A DNA stretch of 64,000 nucleotides from Pseudodesulfovibrio sp. JC047 (GCF_010468615.1 NZ_WUEH01000011.1:83863-147862); one strand, 5' to 3'; positions 33,746 through 44,453 are shown, counted from the first letter of the stretch. Program-made: numbers and translations. The notes: generated by a model from the letters alone, not told the origin.

Positions 33746-35896
33746 TTATTTTCTATTCCCTGCCAAGACTTCTGAGACGTGCTTGACCGTGATGTTCGAG
33801 CCACGTTTTTTCAGGCCGCCACGGAGTTGCATGATGCAGCCCGGGCAGTCTGTCAGAAGCGTGGTCGCGCCGGTTTTTTCCACGTTCGTGAGTTTCTTGT
33901 TCAGCAGTTCTGCGGATAATTCCGGGAACTTCATGGAGAAGGTGCCACCGAATCCACAGCAGACTTCCTCTTCATCACATTCCACGTATTCCAGCCCACC
34001 CTTTTCAATGAGTTGGCGCGGTGCGTCATGGACGTCCAGACCTCGGCAGAGATGGCACGGGGCATGGTAGGTCGCTTTTTCCGTGGTTGCTCTGAAGTCG
34101 TCTTTTTGTACTTTGAGAACATCATTCACGAAGGATGAATAGTCGATGATCTTGTCCGCAAAGGCGTCAGCCCGGTATTTGAGCGCGGGTCTGTCCATGA
34201 CCAGTTTGGGATAGTTGTGTTTGAGATGGGCCGCACAGGAAGCGCACAGGGTGATGATGTAATCATATGCATCAGGCTCGAATGCGCGGAGGTTCTGTTT
34301 GGCGACATCTCTGGATGCGTCCATTTCACCCATCATCTGGACGGGGAGTCCGCAACAGGATTGTTCCATGGGGTAGTCCATGGCCACATTGTTGGCTGCA
34401 AAGAGTTCGACCGCGGCCTGCATCTGTTCAGGATAGACAAAGTCCTGCACGCAGCCGGAGAACAGGGCAACGCGCAGTTTGGGTTTGTCCACTGCCGGGC
34501 GATTTTTCTGCCACCAGTCGCGGAATGGTGTTTCCGCAATGGTCGGCAGTGCGCGGAAGCTGTGTTCCTTGGAGAAGATCATGGGCAGATGGCGAATGAA
34601 TCCGTCTTTTTCTGCCACGGGCTTCTGACCCCATTTGGCGGTTCGCAGCAGGGTATGGAACAATTTTCGGTTTCGGAGCACCTTGCTGAGCAGGACGCTC
34701 GGCAGAGGATGGCCGTCTTCTTCCTGAATACGGGCGTGGATTTCCTTGATGAGCCTGGGCAGATCAATGCCACCGGCACAGACGTCCTTGCACGCTTCAC
34801 AGTTGATGCAGTTTTGAACGAGGTTTTTGGCCTTGTCCTTGCCATGGAAGAAATAGGTCAGGATCAGACCGATGGCACCGATGTAGATGTGTCCCATTTT
34901 GTGACCGCCAACCAGCCGGTATACCGGGCAGACATTGGCGCAGGCTCCGCAACGGACGCAACGATTGACCTGGGAGAACAGCGAATCCTTGAGCAATTCG
35001 GAACGGCCATTGTCCAACACGACATAGTGAATTTCCTTGGTGCCGTTTTCGGCTGACGCACATTCGTTGGCACCTGTTATCCAGGTGACATAGGACGTGA
35101 GTTGCTGTCCTGTGGCATTTCGCGGGAGGGCTTTCAGGATGCGCAGGGCGTCGTGCAGAGTGGGCAGGAGTTTATCGATGCCCATGAGGGCAACGTGAAC
35201 TCTGGGCAGGGTGGATACCAGACGGGCATTGCCTTCGTTGGTGACCAATCCGATACCACCGGTTTCCGCAACGGCGAAGTTTGCGCCGGTGATGCCCATG
35301 TCGGCTTCGACATATTTCTGTCGGAGTTCGCGACGGGCCACTTTGACCAGTTTTTCGATTTCCGAATCCTGTTTTGACCCGGTGACTTCAGTAAACAGGT
35401 CTCCCACTTGATACCGGGACAGGTGGATGGCCGGCATGACCATGTGTGACGGACCTTCGTGGCGCAACTGGATGATCCATTCGCCGAGGTCGGTTTCCGT
35501 GACCTCCAATCCCGCGTCTTCCAGATCATGGTTGAGCAGGGTTTCCTCTGCGGTCATGGATTTGGATTTGACGATCTTGGTACAGTCGGTGTCCTTGGCA
35601 ATTTGGGCGATGATCTGGTTGGCTTCATCGCCGGTTTTTGCGAAATGGACATGGATACCGGCGGCTTCGGCCTTTTCCTTGAATTCCGCATATAACGCTT
35701 CGTAGTTTTCTCCGGCAGCGTCTTTCGAGCAGGCAATGTCGTGGACGAGACCGCGCACGTCCATTCCCTTGAAGGCGTTGGCGCGTCCGGCTTTGTAGGC
35801 CACGGCAAAATTGTCCAAAGTGGTGCGTAGAAATTCGTTATCCAGAGATTCCTGGAGTTCTTTTCGATATTCTTTCAGGTCATTGGCATTTTGCAT
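33746..35896 (-). CDS. Fused LutB-LutA lactate utilisation protein
   Basis: 716 residues joining two Lut proteins that are usually separate. Residues 1-300 are a LUD domain (LutB type; GITGANFAVAETGGIGLVTNEGN). A ferredoxin-like region carries CVRCGACANVC and CINCEACKDVC. The C-terminal part has two CCG heterodisulfide-reductase-type cysteine domains (CCGLPVQMM and CCGFGGTFS), as in LutA. The complex oxidises L-lactate to pyruvate. The start overlaps the lutC stop by one base (TAATG), so the genes are coupled. Such a fusion is usual in Desulfovibrio lactate operons. Confidence 0.92.
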   Translation of the reverse strand: MQNANDLKEYRKELQESLDNEFLRTTLDNFAVAYKAGRANAFKGMDVRGLVHDIACSKDAAGENYEALYAEFKEKAEAAGIHVHFAKTGDEANQIIAQIAKDTDCTKIVKSKSMTAEETLLNHDLEDAGLEVTETDLGEWIIQLRHEGPSHMVMPAIHLSRYQVGDLFTEVTGSKQDSEIEKLVKVARRELRQKYVEADMGITGANFAVAETGGIGLVTNEGNARLVSTLPRVHVALMGIDKLLPTLHDALRILKALPRNATGQQLTSYVTWITGANECASAENGTKEIHYVVLDNGRSELLKDSLFSQVNRCVRCGACANVCPVYRLVGGHKMGHIYIGAIGLILTYFFHGKDKAKNLVQNCINCEACKDVCAGGIDLPRLIKEIHARIQEEDGHPLPSVLLSKVLRNRKLFHTLLRTAKWGQKPVAEKDGFIRHLPMIFSKEHSFRALPTIAETPFRDWWQKNRPAVDKPKLRVALFSGCVQDFVYPEQMQAAVELFAANNVAMDYPMEQSCCGLPVQMMGEMDASRDVAKQNLRAFEPDAYDYIITLCASCAAHLKHNYPKLVMDRPALKYRADAFADKIIDYSSFVNDVLKVQKDDFRATTEKATYHAPCHLCRGLDVHDAPRQLIEKGGLEYVECDEEEVCCGFGGTFSMKFPELSAELLNKKLTNVEKTGATTLLTDCPGCIMQLRGGLKKRGSNITVKHVSEVLAGNRK

Positions 35897-36525
35897 TATT
35901 GATCCTCCAGAATAAGGATGTGCAGTTCAAGGGGACCGTGGACGCCCAGTGCAAGCACGCGTTCAATATCCGCGGTCCGGCTGGCTCCGGTGATGAAGGC
36001 CAGGTAGTCTGGCGTTTTATTCATGCGGGTGAGCATCATCTTTTCTATGGCGTAGGTATTGGCCCGAATTTTTGATTTGGGTAACACGCAGACGTGATAT
36101 TCGCTGACCATGGTGGCGAGTCGTAATTCTTCACTCGGACAGTCGAGCATCAACGTGCCCGTGTCGGCGATACCGTATTCGGCAATGGTGAATCCGATGT
36201 CGATTCCGGCAAGATGGTTTCGCATTCCGGAATCAATGCAGTCGAAACCGGATTTTTTCGCTTTGGTTGACAGAGATTTGTATAAATCCTGTTTCAGGCC
36301 CGGTGCGGCGATGACTTTTGTCTGTTTGGCATCGCACAGGGCTTCGGCATTTTCGGACAGGTCTGCCTCGCATCCGCTGACCAGAAGCTGACATGCTTCT
36401 TTGGTGTCGCAGAGATTGATGACATAGTCGATAGCCGCTTCTTCACTTTCGATTGTCGTGACCAAAGCGGAGACAAGTTCCGCTTTTTCCACAAATTTTT
36501 GATACAATGTCTCCTTGGATGACAT
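35896..36525 (-). CDS. lutC: LutC-type LUD-domain lactate utilisation protein
   Basis: 209 residues from the ATG at 36525 (GGAGGTGG upstream). A single LUD domain with GFTIAEYGIADTGTLMLDCPSEELRL, the pattern of LutC/YkgG. It is the third component of the L-lactate dehydrogenase complex. It sits between ackA (62 bases) and the LutB-LutA fusion (one-base overlap). Confidence 0.9.
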   Translation of the reverse strand: MSSKETLYQKFVEKAELVSALVTTIESEEAAIDYVINLCDTKEACQLLVSGCEADLSENAEALCDAKQTKVIAAPGLKQDLYKSLSTKAKKSGFDCIDSGMRNHLAGIDIGFTIAEYGIADTGTLMLDCPSEELRLATMVSEYHVCVLPKSKIRANTYAIEKMMLTRMNKTPDYLAFITGASRTADIERVLALGVHGPLELHILILEDQ

Positions 36526-36587
36526 GGTATCCACCTCCAGATGTGTTTGACCCAGAGCCAATGGCTCCCGCAACGGGCCTTTAATGA

Positions 36588-37790
36588 TTAATTGACAAAT
36601 TCCTTTGTTTGACGCGCGATAGCAAGTTCTTCGTTCGTGGGGATGACCCAGACTTCGATCGCACTGTCGTCCGTGCTGATTTTTAACGGTTCGGATGCTC
36701 GTTGAGCATTGACCATCTTATCGATCTTGATACCGAAACAATCGAGTCCTTGAAGGGTGTTGCGGCGGACGATATAATCGTTTTCACCGATTCCAGCAGT
36801 GAAGATGATGGCGTCGACACGACCAAGAACGGCCATGTAGCTCCCGATGTATTTTCGGTTCCGGTAGGTCTGGACATCCAGGGCGAGTTCGGCCTTTTTG
36901 TCCCCCATTTCAATGGCTGCGTGGATGTCACGCATGTCGTTCATGCCGCACAGTCCCTTGAGACCGGATTCCTTGTTGAGCATCTGATCCACGTCTTCGG
37001 ACGTCATGTTTCGGGTTCGGGCCAGCAAGGCGTGAAGCGCGGGGTCCACATCGCCGGATCGGGTGCCCATGACAAGTCCTTCCAACGGCGTGATGCCCAT
37101 GGATGTGTCAACCGCCTTGCCGTTCGCGGTGGCGGTCATGGAACAGCCGTTGCCGAGGTGGACAGTGATGCAGTTGAAGGTCTCGAAAGGTCGGTGCATG
37201 AGCCGGGCTGCTTCCTTGGCGACATAGCCGTGTGAGGTGCCGTGGAATCCGTAGCGACGAATGCGGAGTTCATCATACAGTTCGTGCGGCAGGGCATACA
37301 TGTATGCCTTGGGCGGCAGGGTCTGGTGGTAGGCGGTATCCATGACCACGACCTGCGGTACGTCGGCAAAGAGGTGTCGGGCCACACGGATTCCGGCCAG
37401 ATGGCCCGGATTATGGAGCGGGGCCAGTGGAATGATCTTTTCCAGCTCTTCGACCACGGCGTCGTCAATCAGCGTCGGTTCATGCAGGTTTTCCCCGCCG
37501 TGAACGATCCGGTGACCGATAGCCGCGATTTCGCTTTTGTCCTTGACGACCCCATTGGGGCCGCAAATGAGATCAATGGCGAGCACCATGCCGGCTTCGT
37601 GGTCGGCGATGGGCTGTTCCAACGTGATCTTCTTGGAGGCCTCGGTGTCGGGGGCCACCTTGTGCACAAGGCGGCCCTCTTCTTCTCCAATTCGTTCGAC
37701 GAGTCCGGTGCAGAGCACGGATTCGGTATTCATGTCGAGCAGCTGATACTTGATGGATGAGCTGCCTGAATTGATGACGAGTACTTTCAT
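36588..37790 (-). CDS. ackA: Acetate kinase
   Basis: 400 residues. It converts acetyl phosphate and ADP to acetate and ATP, the substrate-level phosphorylation step of lactate oxidation. Signature motifs are MKVLVINSGSSSIKYQL at the start, RIVHGGENLHEPTLI, FHGTSHGYV and FTAGIGEND. It starts one base after the pta stop, so it is coupled with pta. Confidence 0.97.
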   Translation of the reverse strand: MKVLVINSGSSSIKYQLLDMNTESVLCTGLVERIGEEEGRLVHKVAPDTEASKKITLEQPIADHEAGMVLAIDLICGPNGVVKDKSEIAAIGHRIVHGGENLHEPTLIDDAVVEELEKIIPLAPLHNPGHLAGIRVARHLFADVPQVVVMDTAYHQTLPPKAYMYALPHELYDELRIRRYGFHGTSHGYVAKEAARLMHRPFETFNCITVHLGNGCSMTATANGKAVDTSMGITPLEGLVMGTRSGDVDPALHALLARTRNMTSEDVDQMLNKESGLKGLCGMNDMRDIHAAIEMGDKKAELALDVQTYRNRKYIGSYMAVLGRVDAIIFTAGIGENDYIVRRNTLQGLDCFGIKIDKMVNAQRASEPLKISTDDSAIEVWVIPTNEELAIARQTKEFVN

Positions 37791-39905
37791 TTATTCACCT
37801 TTTTCGGCTTGCGCCTGGATTGCGGTAATGGCGACGGTGTTCACGACGTCCGGCACGGTGCACCCGCGGGACAGGTCGTTGACCGGCTTGTTCAGTCCTT
37901 GCAGAATTGGGCCGATGGCCACGGCATTGGCGGCACGCTGGACAGCCTTGTACGTGTTGTTGCCGGTATTGAGGTCCGGGAATACAAACACGGTGGCCTG
38001 CCCTGCGACATCGGAGTCGGGCATTTTGACCTTGGCGACTTTGGGGTCAACAGCCGCGTCAAATTGGAGTGGCCCTTCAATGGGGAAATCGAGACCGCGT
38101 CCTTCGGTGAGGGTCTTGGCGATGCGGGTGGCCTCGGTGACCTTTTCCACATCTTCGCCTTTTCCGGAAGAACCAGTGGAGTAACTGAGCATCGCGACCT
38201 TGGGATCAATCCCGAAGATCTTGGCGGTTCCAGCCGCACTGATGGCGATTTCAGCCAACTGGCGAGCGTCAGGGTTGGGGTTCACGGCGCAGTCACCGTA
38301 GACCAGCACACGGTCTTTGAGACACATAAGGAAGACTGAAGAGACAATGGAGCTGCCCGGTTTTGTCTTCACGAATTCAAAGGCCGGACGGATGGTCTGG
38401 GCCGTGGTGGTCACGGAACCGGAGACCATGCCGTCAGCGAATCCCTTGTGGACCATCATGGTGCCGAAATAGGTGGGATCGGCCATGCGGTCCCAGGCCA
38501 CTTCGGCGAGAACTCCTTTGTGCTTGCGGAGTTCGAGATATTCTTCGGCAAAGGAATCGAGCAATTCGGATTCAGCTGGGTTAATGATCTGTGCGTCGGA
38601 GATGTCCACGCCGAATTTGGAGGCCTTGTCGCGAATTTCGTCTTCGCGGCCGAGCAAAATGATTTCGGCAACGCCTCGGCGCAGCAAAATGTCGGCGGCG
38701 CGCAGAATCCGTTCACCGGACCCTTCGGGCAACACGATCCGCTGTTTGTTGCGGGATGCCTTGTCGAACAGGGAATATTCGAACATTTTTGGCGACACAC
38801 GAGTCGACCGTTTTTCAACCAGATTGTCGCGGAGTTCTGTCACATTCACATGTTGGGCAAAATTACCGAGGGCCGTGGCGATCCGTTGATGATCGTCGGC
38901 CTGGATACGGCCATACAACCGATTTAGTTCCTGCACATTCTGGTAGGTATGTCCCTTGACCGAAAGCATGGGAACCGGAACGCCGGTCCATCCTTCAATG
39001 AGTTTGTGGACACTGTTGGACAGATCCAGTCCGCCGGTCAGGACAATACCCGCGATGTCGGGATAGGAACTGGACAGACGGGATGCCAGGCTGGACAGGA
39101 TGATGTCCGAGCGGTCACCGGGGGTGATAATCAGGCTGCCGGGTTTGATATATTCCAGAAAGTTACCGATCTGCATGGCGGCGATGACATAGTTGTCCAC
39201 CAGAGTTTGCATCCCGCTGTGCCCGTACAGGATGTCCGCATCCAGCCACCGTTTGACGTCTCCGATGCTTGGTTTGCCAAGGGCTTCGTTTTCCGGGATG
39301 ACATAGAGCGGCATGTGTTCGCCGTTACGGTCGCACTGAATGGTTCCGCAGATGTCGTCCGTCATGCCCTCGGGGGCGCGGTTGACCACACAGGCCACGA
39401 AATCAACGCCTTTTTCGGACAAGGTGTCCAGCGTGGATTGCGTGATATTGACGACTTCGACCGGGGTCTTGTCACGGCCAGACGAAATGACGAGCATGGG
39501 AGAACCGATGGTGGCGGCGATATCGGCATTGAGGTCGAACTCGAATGCCGGGTCCTTGCCCTTGAAATCGGTGCCTTCGCAAAGCACGAAATCGTACTTC
39601 TTTTCCAGCGTCTTGTACCGTTTCAGGATGTTCTCAAGCACAAGCGCGTGCTGACCGGAATTTATCAGCTCACGCGCCTGCTTGAGAGTATACGCGTAGG
39701 TGTCGCTATACGGAATGGACAATTTGAAATGATCGATCATCAGTTCAATGTCGTGATCCTTGTTTCCCTCACCCGGGTCATTGATGATAGGGCGGAAAAT
39801 GGCGACGTTGTGCAGTTCTCTGAGGAGCATCTGCATGACGCCGAGGATGACGGCGGATTTGCCACTTCGTTCTTCCGTCGCGCTCACATACAAGCTTTTG
39901 GACAT
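37791..39905 (-). CDS. pta: Phosphate acetyltransferase, long form
   Basis: 704 residues, the long Pta type. The N-terminal part is a P-loop domain of BioD/DRTGG type, starting SKSLYVSATEERSGKSAV. The DRTGG-like segment is in the middle, and the catalytic PTA_PTB domain lies at about 385-704 (GSGERILRAADILLRRGVAEIILLG). It makes acetyl phosphate from acetyl-CoA produced by PFOR. The gene sits between the lactate dehydrogenase iron-sulfur subunit and ackA. Confidence 0.95.
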   Translation of the reverse strand: MSKSLYVSATEERSGKSAVILGVMQMLLRELHNVAIFRPIINDPGEGNKDHDIELMIDHFKLSIPYSDTYAYTLKQARELINSGQHALVLENILKRYKTLEKKYDFVLCEGTDFKGKDPAFEFDLNADIAATIGSPMLVISSGRDKTPVEVVNITQSTLDTLSEKGVDFVACVVNRAPEGMTDDICGTIQCDRNGEHMPLYVIPENEALGKPSIGDVKRWLDADILYGHSGMQTLVDNYVIAAMQIGNFLEYIKPGSLIITPGDRSDIILSSLASRLSSSYPDIAGIVLTGGLDLSNSVHKLIEGWTGVPVPMLSVKGHTYQNVQELNRLYGRIQADDHQRIATALGNFAQHVNVTELRDNLVEKRSTRVSPKMFEYSLFDKASRNKQRIVLPEGSGERILRAADILLRRGVAEIILLGREDEIRDKASKFGVDISDAQIINPAESELLDSFAEEYLELRKHKGVLAEVAWDRMADPTYFGTMMVHKGFADGMVSGSVTTTAQTIRPAFEFVKTKPGSSIVSSVFLMCLKDRVLVYGDCAVNPNPDARQLAEIAISAAGTAKIFGIDPKVAMLSYSTGSSGKGEDVEKVTEATRIAKTLTEGRGLDFPIEGPLQFDAAVDPKVAKVKMPDSDVAGQATVFVFPDLNTGNNTYKAVQRAANAVAIGPILQGLNKPVNDLSRGCTVPDVVNTVAITAIQAQAEKGE

Positions 39906-39938
39906 GGTTGGGTTCCTTGTTTACCTATCCGTTGGTTA

Positions 39939-41219
39939 TTAAAGGCTCTCGGCGTACAACTCGATGACGTGTTTGACGTCCATCTTTGCGTTCTTCTGGG
40001 ACAGCATATCTGTGATCTGAAGCATACAGGCGGGACAACTGGTGGCAGCGGTTTGGACGCCCGAGGCCATGATGTTGTCCGCTTTACGGCTTCCGATCTT
40101 CTTGGACATGTCGTAATGCGCGATATTGAAGCTGCCGCCACATCCGCAGCAGGTGCCAGCTTCCGCCATTTCCGTGAAGTCGCATCCCGCAGCCTTGACC
40201 AGGGTCCGGGGCTGCGCTGTCACGCCGAGGGAGTTTTTCAGGTGGCACGGGTCGTGGTAGGTAACGCCTCGGCCTCCTTTGATTTCCTTGGATTCTATCT
40301 TGAGAATATCAACCAGGAATTGGCTGATGTCCAGAGTCTTCTTTTCCAACTGTTCAAGGTCGTATTTCAGGGCGGCATCCCCACCATACATGCGGGGCCA
40401 CAATTCCTTGATCGTGGCGGTACACGTCGCACATCCGGTGACGAGATAATCGAATTCACCGGAACGGAGTCGATCCATGTTGATTCCGATCAGGGTGTCA
40501 AAGGTGTCGGTGTCGCCGCTCGACAGGGCCGGAATACCACAGCACGCCTGGCCTGAAGGCATGAAGACGCCAACGCCATGGTGTTTGAGCACCTTGAGAA
40601 TGGCCTCACCTACCTGAGGGTAGATCTTGTCGATGACACAGCCGACGTAAAAGGCCACCTTGATGCCGGATTTTCCGGCCGGGGTGTCCAGCTCCGGCAC
40701 GATCTTGTGCAGGGGCTTGGTTGCCAGGGTGTTGAAATGGCGGTCACGGATTACCGGCGCATTGAACCGGGCACAGCTGGAGCCGAGCATATCGTCCACT
40801 TTTTTGGTGAACACACCCTGGAATTTTGCCCCCATGCCCGTCAGTGTGTTGAAGAGCTTGGGATTTTTGAGCATACCTCGGAAGATGGTCCGTTTGATCG
40901 GCGACAGACCGAAGTAGCCTGTCATGATGGCACGGGCCTTCAGGAAGATGTCCATGACAGACACACCGGACGGACAATTGGCTTGGCAGGTGCCGCACAA
41001 CAGACAGCGGTTGAGCTTTTCGTTGACGCCTTCCGGGTCTTCGAGCATCTCGTTGGCAAGTCCTTCCAGCAGGGCGAGCTTGCCGCGGGTGACGTCTGTT
41101 TCGCGTCCGCTTTCGGCAAAGACCGGACAGACTGCCTGGCACATGCCGCATTTCATGCAGTTGACAAGCTGGTCATCCAGCTCCTTGAACATTTGTGCGA
41201 GTTTATTGATATCAGCCAT
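39939..41219 (-). CDS. Iron-sulfur subunit of lactate/glycolate dehydrogenase (GlcF type)
   Basis: 426 residues from the ATG at 41219 (AAGGGGGAAATC upstream). Two [4Fe-4S] motifs (CMKCGMCQAVCPV and CLLCGTCQANCPS) precede two CCG domains (CCGIPALSSG and CCGCGGSFN). It pairs with the FAD subunit encoded 10 bases upstream and passes electrons from lactate to the membrane acceptor. Motif layout matches GlcF and the D-lactate dehydrogenase partner in sulfate reducers. Confidence 0.92.
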   Translation of the reverse strand: MADINKLAQMFKELDDQLVNCMKCGMCQAVCPVFAESGRETDVTRGKLALLEGLANEMLEDPEGVNEKLNRCLLCGTCQANCPSGVSVMDIFLKARAIMTGYFGLSPIKRTIFRGMLKNPKLFNTLTGMGAKFQGVFTKKVDDMLGSSCARFNAPVIRDRHFNTLATKPLHKIVPELDTPAGKSGIKVAFYVGCVIDKIYPQVGEAILKVLKHHGVGVFMPSGQACCGIPALSSGDTDTFDTLIGINMDRLRSGEFDYLVTGCATCTATIKELWPRMYGGDAALKYDLEQLEKKTLDISQFLVDILKIESKEIKGGRGVTYHDPCHLKNSLGVTAQPRTLVKAAGCDFTEMAEAGTCCGCGGSFNIAHYDMSKKIGSRKADNIMASGVQTAATSCPACMLQITDMLSQKNAKMDVKHVIELYAESL

Positions 41220-41229
41220 GATTTCCCCC

Positions 41230-42618
41230 TTAGGATCGCGGGCCGACGATTTTGTCGGGATTGAGGATGCCCTTGGGGTCAAGGACGGACTTCATGCGAC
41301 GGGCGTATTCCAGGGTAGCGCGAGACGTTTCCTGTTCCAAATATTTGGATTTCGCCAGTCCGATACCGTGTTCGCCGGACAAGGTGCCACCCATGGCGAG
41401 GGCCTTGTCAAAGATCATGTCAATGCCCTTTTCTACGCGTTTCCATTCCGTCTTGTCCCGTTTGTCGGTCAGGATGGTGGGGTGCAGATTCCCGTCACCG
41501 GCGTGACCAAAGGTTCCGATGGTCAGGTCGAGTTTCTTGGAAATTTCGTCCAGAGCCTCGATCATGGCAGGAATTTTGGAGCGGGGCACAGTCGCATCTT
41601 CAAGCACACAGGTGGGCTTGAGCTTGGCCAGTGCGGGCAATGCGTCGCGGCGGGCCTGCCAGACAGCGTCACGTTCGGCGGCGTCCTTGGCGATTTTCAA
41701 TTCAGTGGCCCCGTTGGCTTTGCAGATCTTTTCGACCATGGCGGCTTCATCTTCTACCTGAGCGGGATGGCCATCCACTTCGATGAGCAGCAGGGCGGCC
41801 GCATCAATCGGGAGACCGGCGCCACGGAAGTTCTCTACGGTACGAATCGTGAAGTTATCCATCATTTCCAGCGTGGCCGGAACAATCTTATTGGCGATGA
41901 TGGCGGCAACCGTTTCAGATGCGGCTTTCATGGAGGGGAAGATCGCCATCATGGATTTGGCAGCCTGTGCCGGGGGCACGAGTTTGAGAATGAGTTTGTC
42001 AAAGACGCCCAAGGTGCCTTCGGAAGCGACCATCAGACCGGCGAGGTTGTAGCCGGTGACGCATTTGACGGTGCGGGAACCGGATTTGACCATTTCACCA
42101 TTGACGTCCCAGAAGTCCACACCCATGACATAGTCTTTGGTCACACCGTATTTGAGACCGCGCAGGCCTCCGGCGTTTTCAGCGACGTTGCCACCCAGAG
42201 TGGAGACGGTCTGGCTCCCCGGATCCGGGGGATAGAACAAGCCGCGTTTGGCGACTTCCGCAGCGAATTGTGCGGTAACAACACCCGGTTCGACTACGGC
42301 GTACATGTCTTCTTCATTGATTTCGAGGATGCGATTCAGACCGTTGGTCAGGACCACAACACCACCGGGGTGGGGAATGGTTCCGCCGGAAAGATTGGTT
42401 CCGGCACCGCGAACGGTCAGGGGCAGTCCGTTGTCATTGCAGAGCTTGGTGACCGCGCCGAGGGCTTCGCTGGTTCTCGGGCGAACGACCAGGGCGGGCA
42501 TGACAGAGTCAAGCACGGCTGCGTCGTAGGAATAGGCGTGACGGTCGGTCTCGCTGGTCATAACATTTTCTGCGCCGGCTATGGCTTCAAATTCTTTGAC
42601 AATAGTCTCTTTGGTCAT
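41230..42618 (-). CDS. FAD-linked D-lactate/glycolate dehydrogenase (GlcD type)
   Basis: 462 residues. An N-terminal PCMH FAD-binding domain (RPRTSEALGAVTKLCNDNGLPLTVRGAG, VVLTNGLNRI, GGNVAENAGGLRGLKYG) and a C-terminal FAD-oxidase domain with GHAGDGNLHP and GTLSGEHGIG. In this operon it most likely oxidises D-lactate to pyruvate. Glycolate oxidase is the alternative by family alone. The ribosome site is AGGAG. Confidence 0.93.
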   Translation of the reverse strand: MTKETIVKEFEAIAGAENVMTSETDRHAYSYDAAVLDSVMPALVVRPRTSEALGAVTKLCNDNGLPLTVRGAGTNLSGGTIPHPGGVVVLTNGLNRILEINEEDMYAVVEPGVVTAQFAAEVAKRGLFYPPDPGSQTVSTLGGNVAENAGGLRGLKYGVTKDYVMGVDFWDVNGEMVKSGSRTVKCVTGYNLAGLMVASEGTLGVFDKLILKLVPPAQAAKSMMAIFPSMKAASETVAAIIANKIVPATLEMMDNFTIRTVENFRGAGLPIDAAALLLIEVDGHPAQVEDEAAMVEKICKANGATELKIAKDAAERDAVWQARRDALPALAKLKPTCVLEDATVPRSKIPAMIEALDEISKKLDLTIGTFGHAGDGNLHPTILTDKRDKTEWKRVEKGIDMIFDKALAMGGTLSGEHGIGLAKSKYLEQETSRATLEYARRMKSVLDPKGILNPDKIVGPRS

Positions 42619-42701
42619 GATCGACTCCTCAAATGTATTTGTATGCCCGTGCTGTATGCGGGCTTGTCAGGATGCTGTTTATGCTTGTGTGAAGAGAGTC
42701 T

Positions 42702-42728
42702 GGGAGGTGGGGACCGTCCCCACCTCCC
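42702..42728. other. Long GC-rich hairpin in the lctP-dehydrogenase gap
   Basis: Perfect 12-base-pair stem (42702-42713 with 42717-42728), three-base loop, no T tract on the minus strand. It looks more like an mRNA stability or processing element than a terminator. Confidence 0.55.
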
Positions 42729-42743
42729 AAGTCCTTAATCCTT

Positions 42744-44453
42744 TTAGAAGAGGTTCGGCAGGAAGACGAAGCTCATCAATGTGGCGACGATACCGACAAC
42801 CGCTCCGTACAACAGGAAGGGCCAAACGGTGCGTTTCAGGATCTGTCCTTCCATGCCGGACAGGCCGACAACCGCGCAGACTGCAACGATGTTGTGGATG
42901 CAGACCATGTTGCCCATGCCGCCACCGACAGCCTGTGCGGCGACGATGATCTGACGAGGCAGGTCAAGCTGTGTTGCGACTCCCCACTGGAATTCGGCAA
43001 ACAGCAAGTCGGAGACGGTGTTTGACCCAGTGATGAATGCGCCCAGACCACCCACGAAGGAGGCGAACATCGGCCAGGCGTTGCCGGTGATGTTGGCGAC
43101 AGCTTCGGCCATGGCCAAGGGCATGGAGGGGTAGTTGTTCGGGTTCAGGGCGGCATCGGCGATGCCGGAGCCACGGAAGATGGACACCAGTGCGACCGCT
43201 GCGAACAGGGCGATGGTGGGATTCTTCATGGTGGCAATAGCCTGTGTCCAAGCGGCCTTGACCTTGGTGCCGGGCATTCCGTGAATCCAGACAGTCAGCA
43301 GAGCGACCAGTGTGAAGGGAATGGAACCAGGCAGATAGAGGTAGGCGATGGACGCATTGACGCTTTCATAGCCGAGAATTGCAGAGAATTTAATGGCCTG
43401 GGCAGCGAGGATACCCTTGAGACCGAGTTCAGGAATACGGGTGACCACGAGGATCGCACCGATCAGAATGTAGGGCAACCATGCCTTGAATTGGCTCATG
43501 TGCGGCTTGAATTCCGTTGAACCACCGGACACGGAACCGGTCCATTCCGGGTCCCATTTGTCGGAGGGGCCGAAGTCCCAGGAAGATTTGGGGACGCAGA
43601 AACCTGCCTTGGCACCGGCAATGATGATGCCGAGACCGACAAGACCACCGATGAGGGAGGGGAATTCGGGACCGACATTCCACGCGAAGAACAGATATGG
43701 CACGGTGAAGGAAATTGCGGCGAACATGCAGAATTTCCATGCGGCCAGGCCGGGTTTCCAACTGCGTTCAGGACCGAAGTACCGGGTGATGAAACCGAGC
43801 ATGAACACGGGCAGGATGAAGATCATGCCAAGGTGCATCAGGGTTGCCCACTGTCCGACAAGAGCGATGAAGTCGCCCTGAGTGGCGAAGTTCACGCCGG
43901 GGGCACCGGAAGACACGGCGTCGGCAACGCCGGGAGCCAGATATTTCAATCCGAGAATGACCGGGGTTCCAACCGCGCCAAAGGTGACGGGAAATGAGTT
44001 GAAGACCAGACAGACAATGGCTGCGGCCAAGGGCGGGAAGCCCAGGGAAAGCAACAGCGGAGCGGCCAGTGCAGCGGGGGTTCCGAACCCGGCTGCCCCT
44101 TCGAGGAAGGCTGCAAACATGTAGCCGATGATAATGGCCTGGATACGACGATCAGGCGAGATGTTCTGCATCCCGTACTGAATGGTTTCCATACCACCGG
44201 ATTGTTGGAGTGTCCGAAGAATGAGAATGGCACCGAAAACGATGATGAGAATACCGATGGCCGTCACAAATCCCTGAAGGGTCAGGGCTGCTACATACTT
44301 CATGGGGAGCCCCCAGACGGCGACTGCGCCAGCGGCTGCGGTGAGCCATGCCAGGGGCATGGCTTTGGTAGCAGGCCAACGCAGGCCGACCATGAGAACC
44401 AGTGCGACCAGGATAGGCAGCAGTGCGATTAATGCAAGCACTTCCAATGACAT
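42744..44453 (-). CDS. lctP: L-lactate permease LctP family
   Basis: 569 residues with about 13 membrane helices. Family pattern in order: [45 protein letters not shown] and a C-terminal [25 protein letters not shown]. It imports lactate with a cation. It lies 114 bases downstream of the PFOR gene, separated by a terminator-like hairpin and a second hairpin before the ribosome site AGGAGG. Confidence 0.95.
   Translation of the reverse strand: MSLEVLALIALLPILVALVLMVGLRWPATKAMPLAWLTAAAGAVAVWGLPMKYVAALTLQGFVTAIGILIIVFGAILILRTLQQSGGMETIQYGMQNISPDRRIQAIIIGYMFAAFLEGAAGFGTPAALAAPLLLSLGFPPLAAAIVCLVFNSFPVTFGAVGTPVILGLKYLAPGVADAVSSGAPGVNFATQGDFIALVGQWATLMHLGMIFILPVFMLGFITRYFGPERSWKPGLAAWKFCMFAAISFTVPYLFFAWNVGPEFPSLIGGLVGLGIIIAGAKAGFCVPKSSWDFGPSDKWDPEWTGSVSGGSTEFKPHMSQFKAWLPYILIGAILVVTRIPELGLKGILAAQAIKFSAILGYESVNASIAYLYLPGSIPFTLVALLTVWIHGMPGTKVKAAWTQAIATMKNPTIALFAAVALVSIFRGSGIADAALNPNNYPSMPLAMAEAVANITGNAWPMFASFVGGLGAFITGSNTVSDLLFAEFQWGVATQLDLPRQIIVAAQAVGGGMGNMVCIHNIVAVCAVVGLSGMEGQILKRTVWPFLLYGAVVGIVATLMSFVFLPNLF

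Noticed and set aside
39000..40556. Long plus-strand ORF (over 500 codons) antisense to pta and the iron-sulfur subunit gene
   Set aside because: It is a frame shadow of strongly conserved minus-strand genes and its translation matches nothing.
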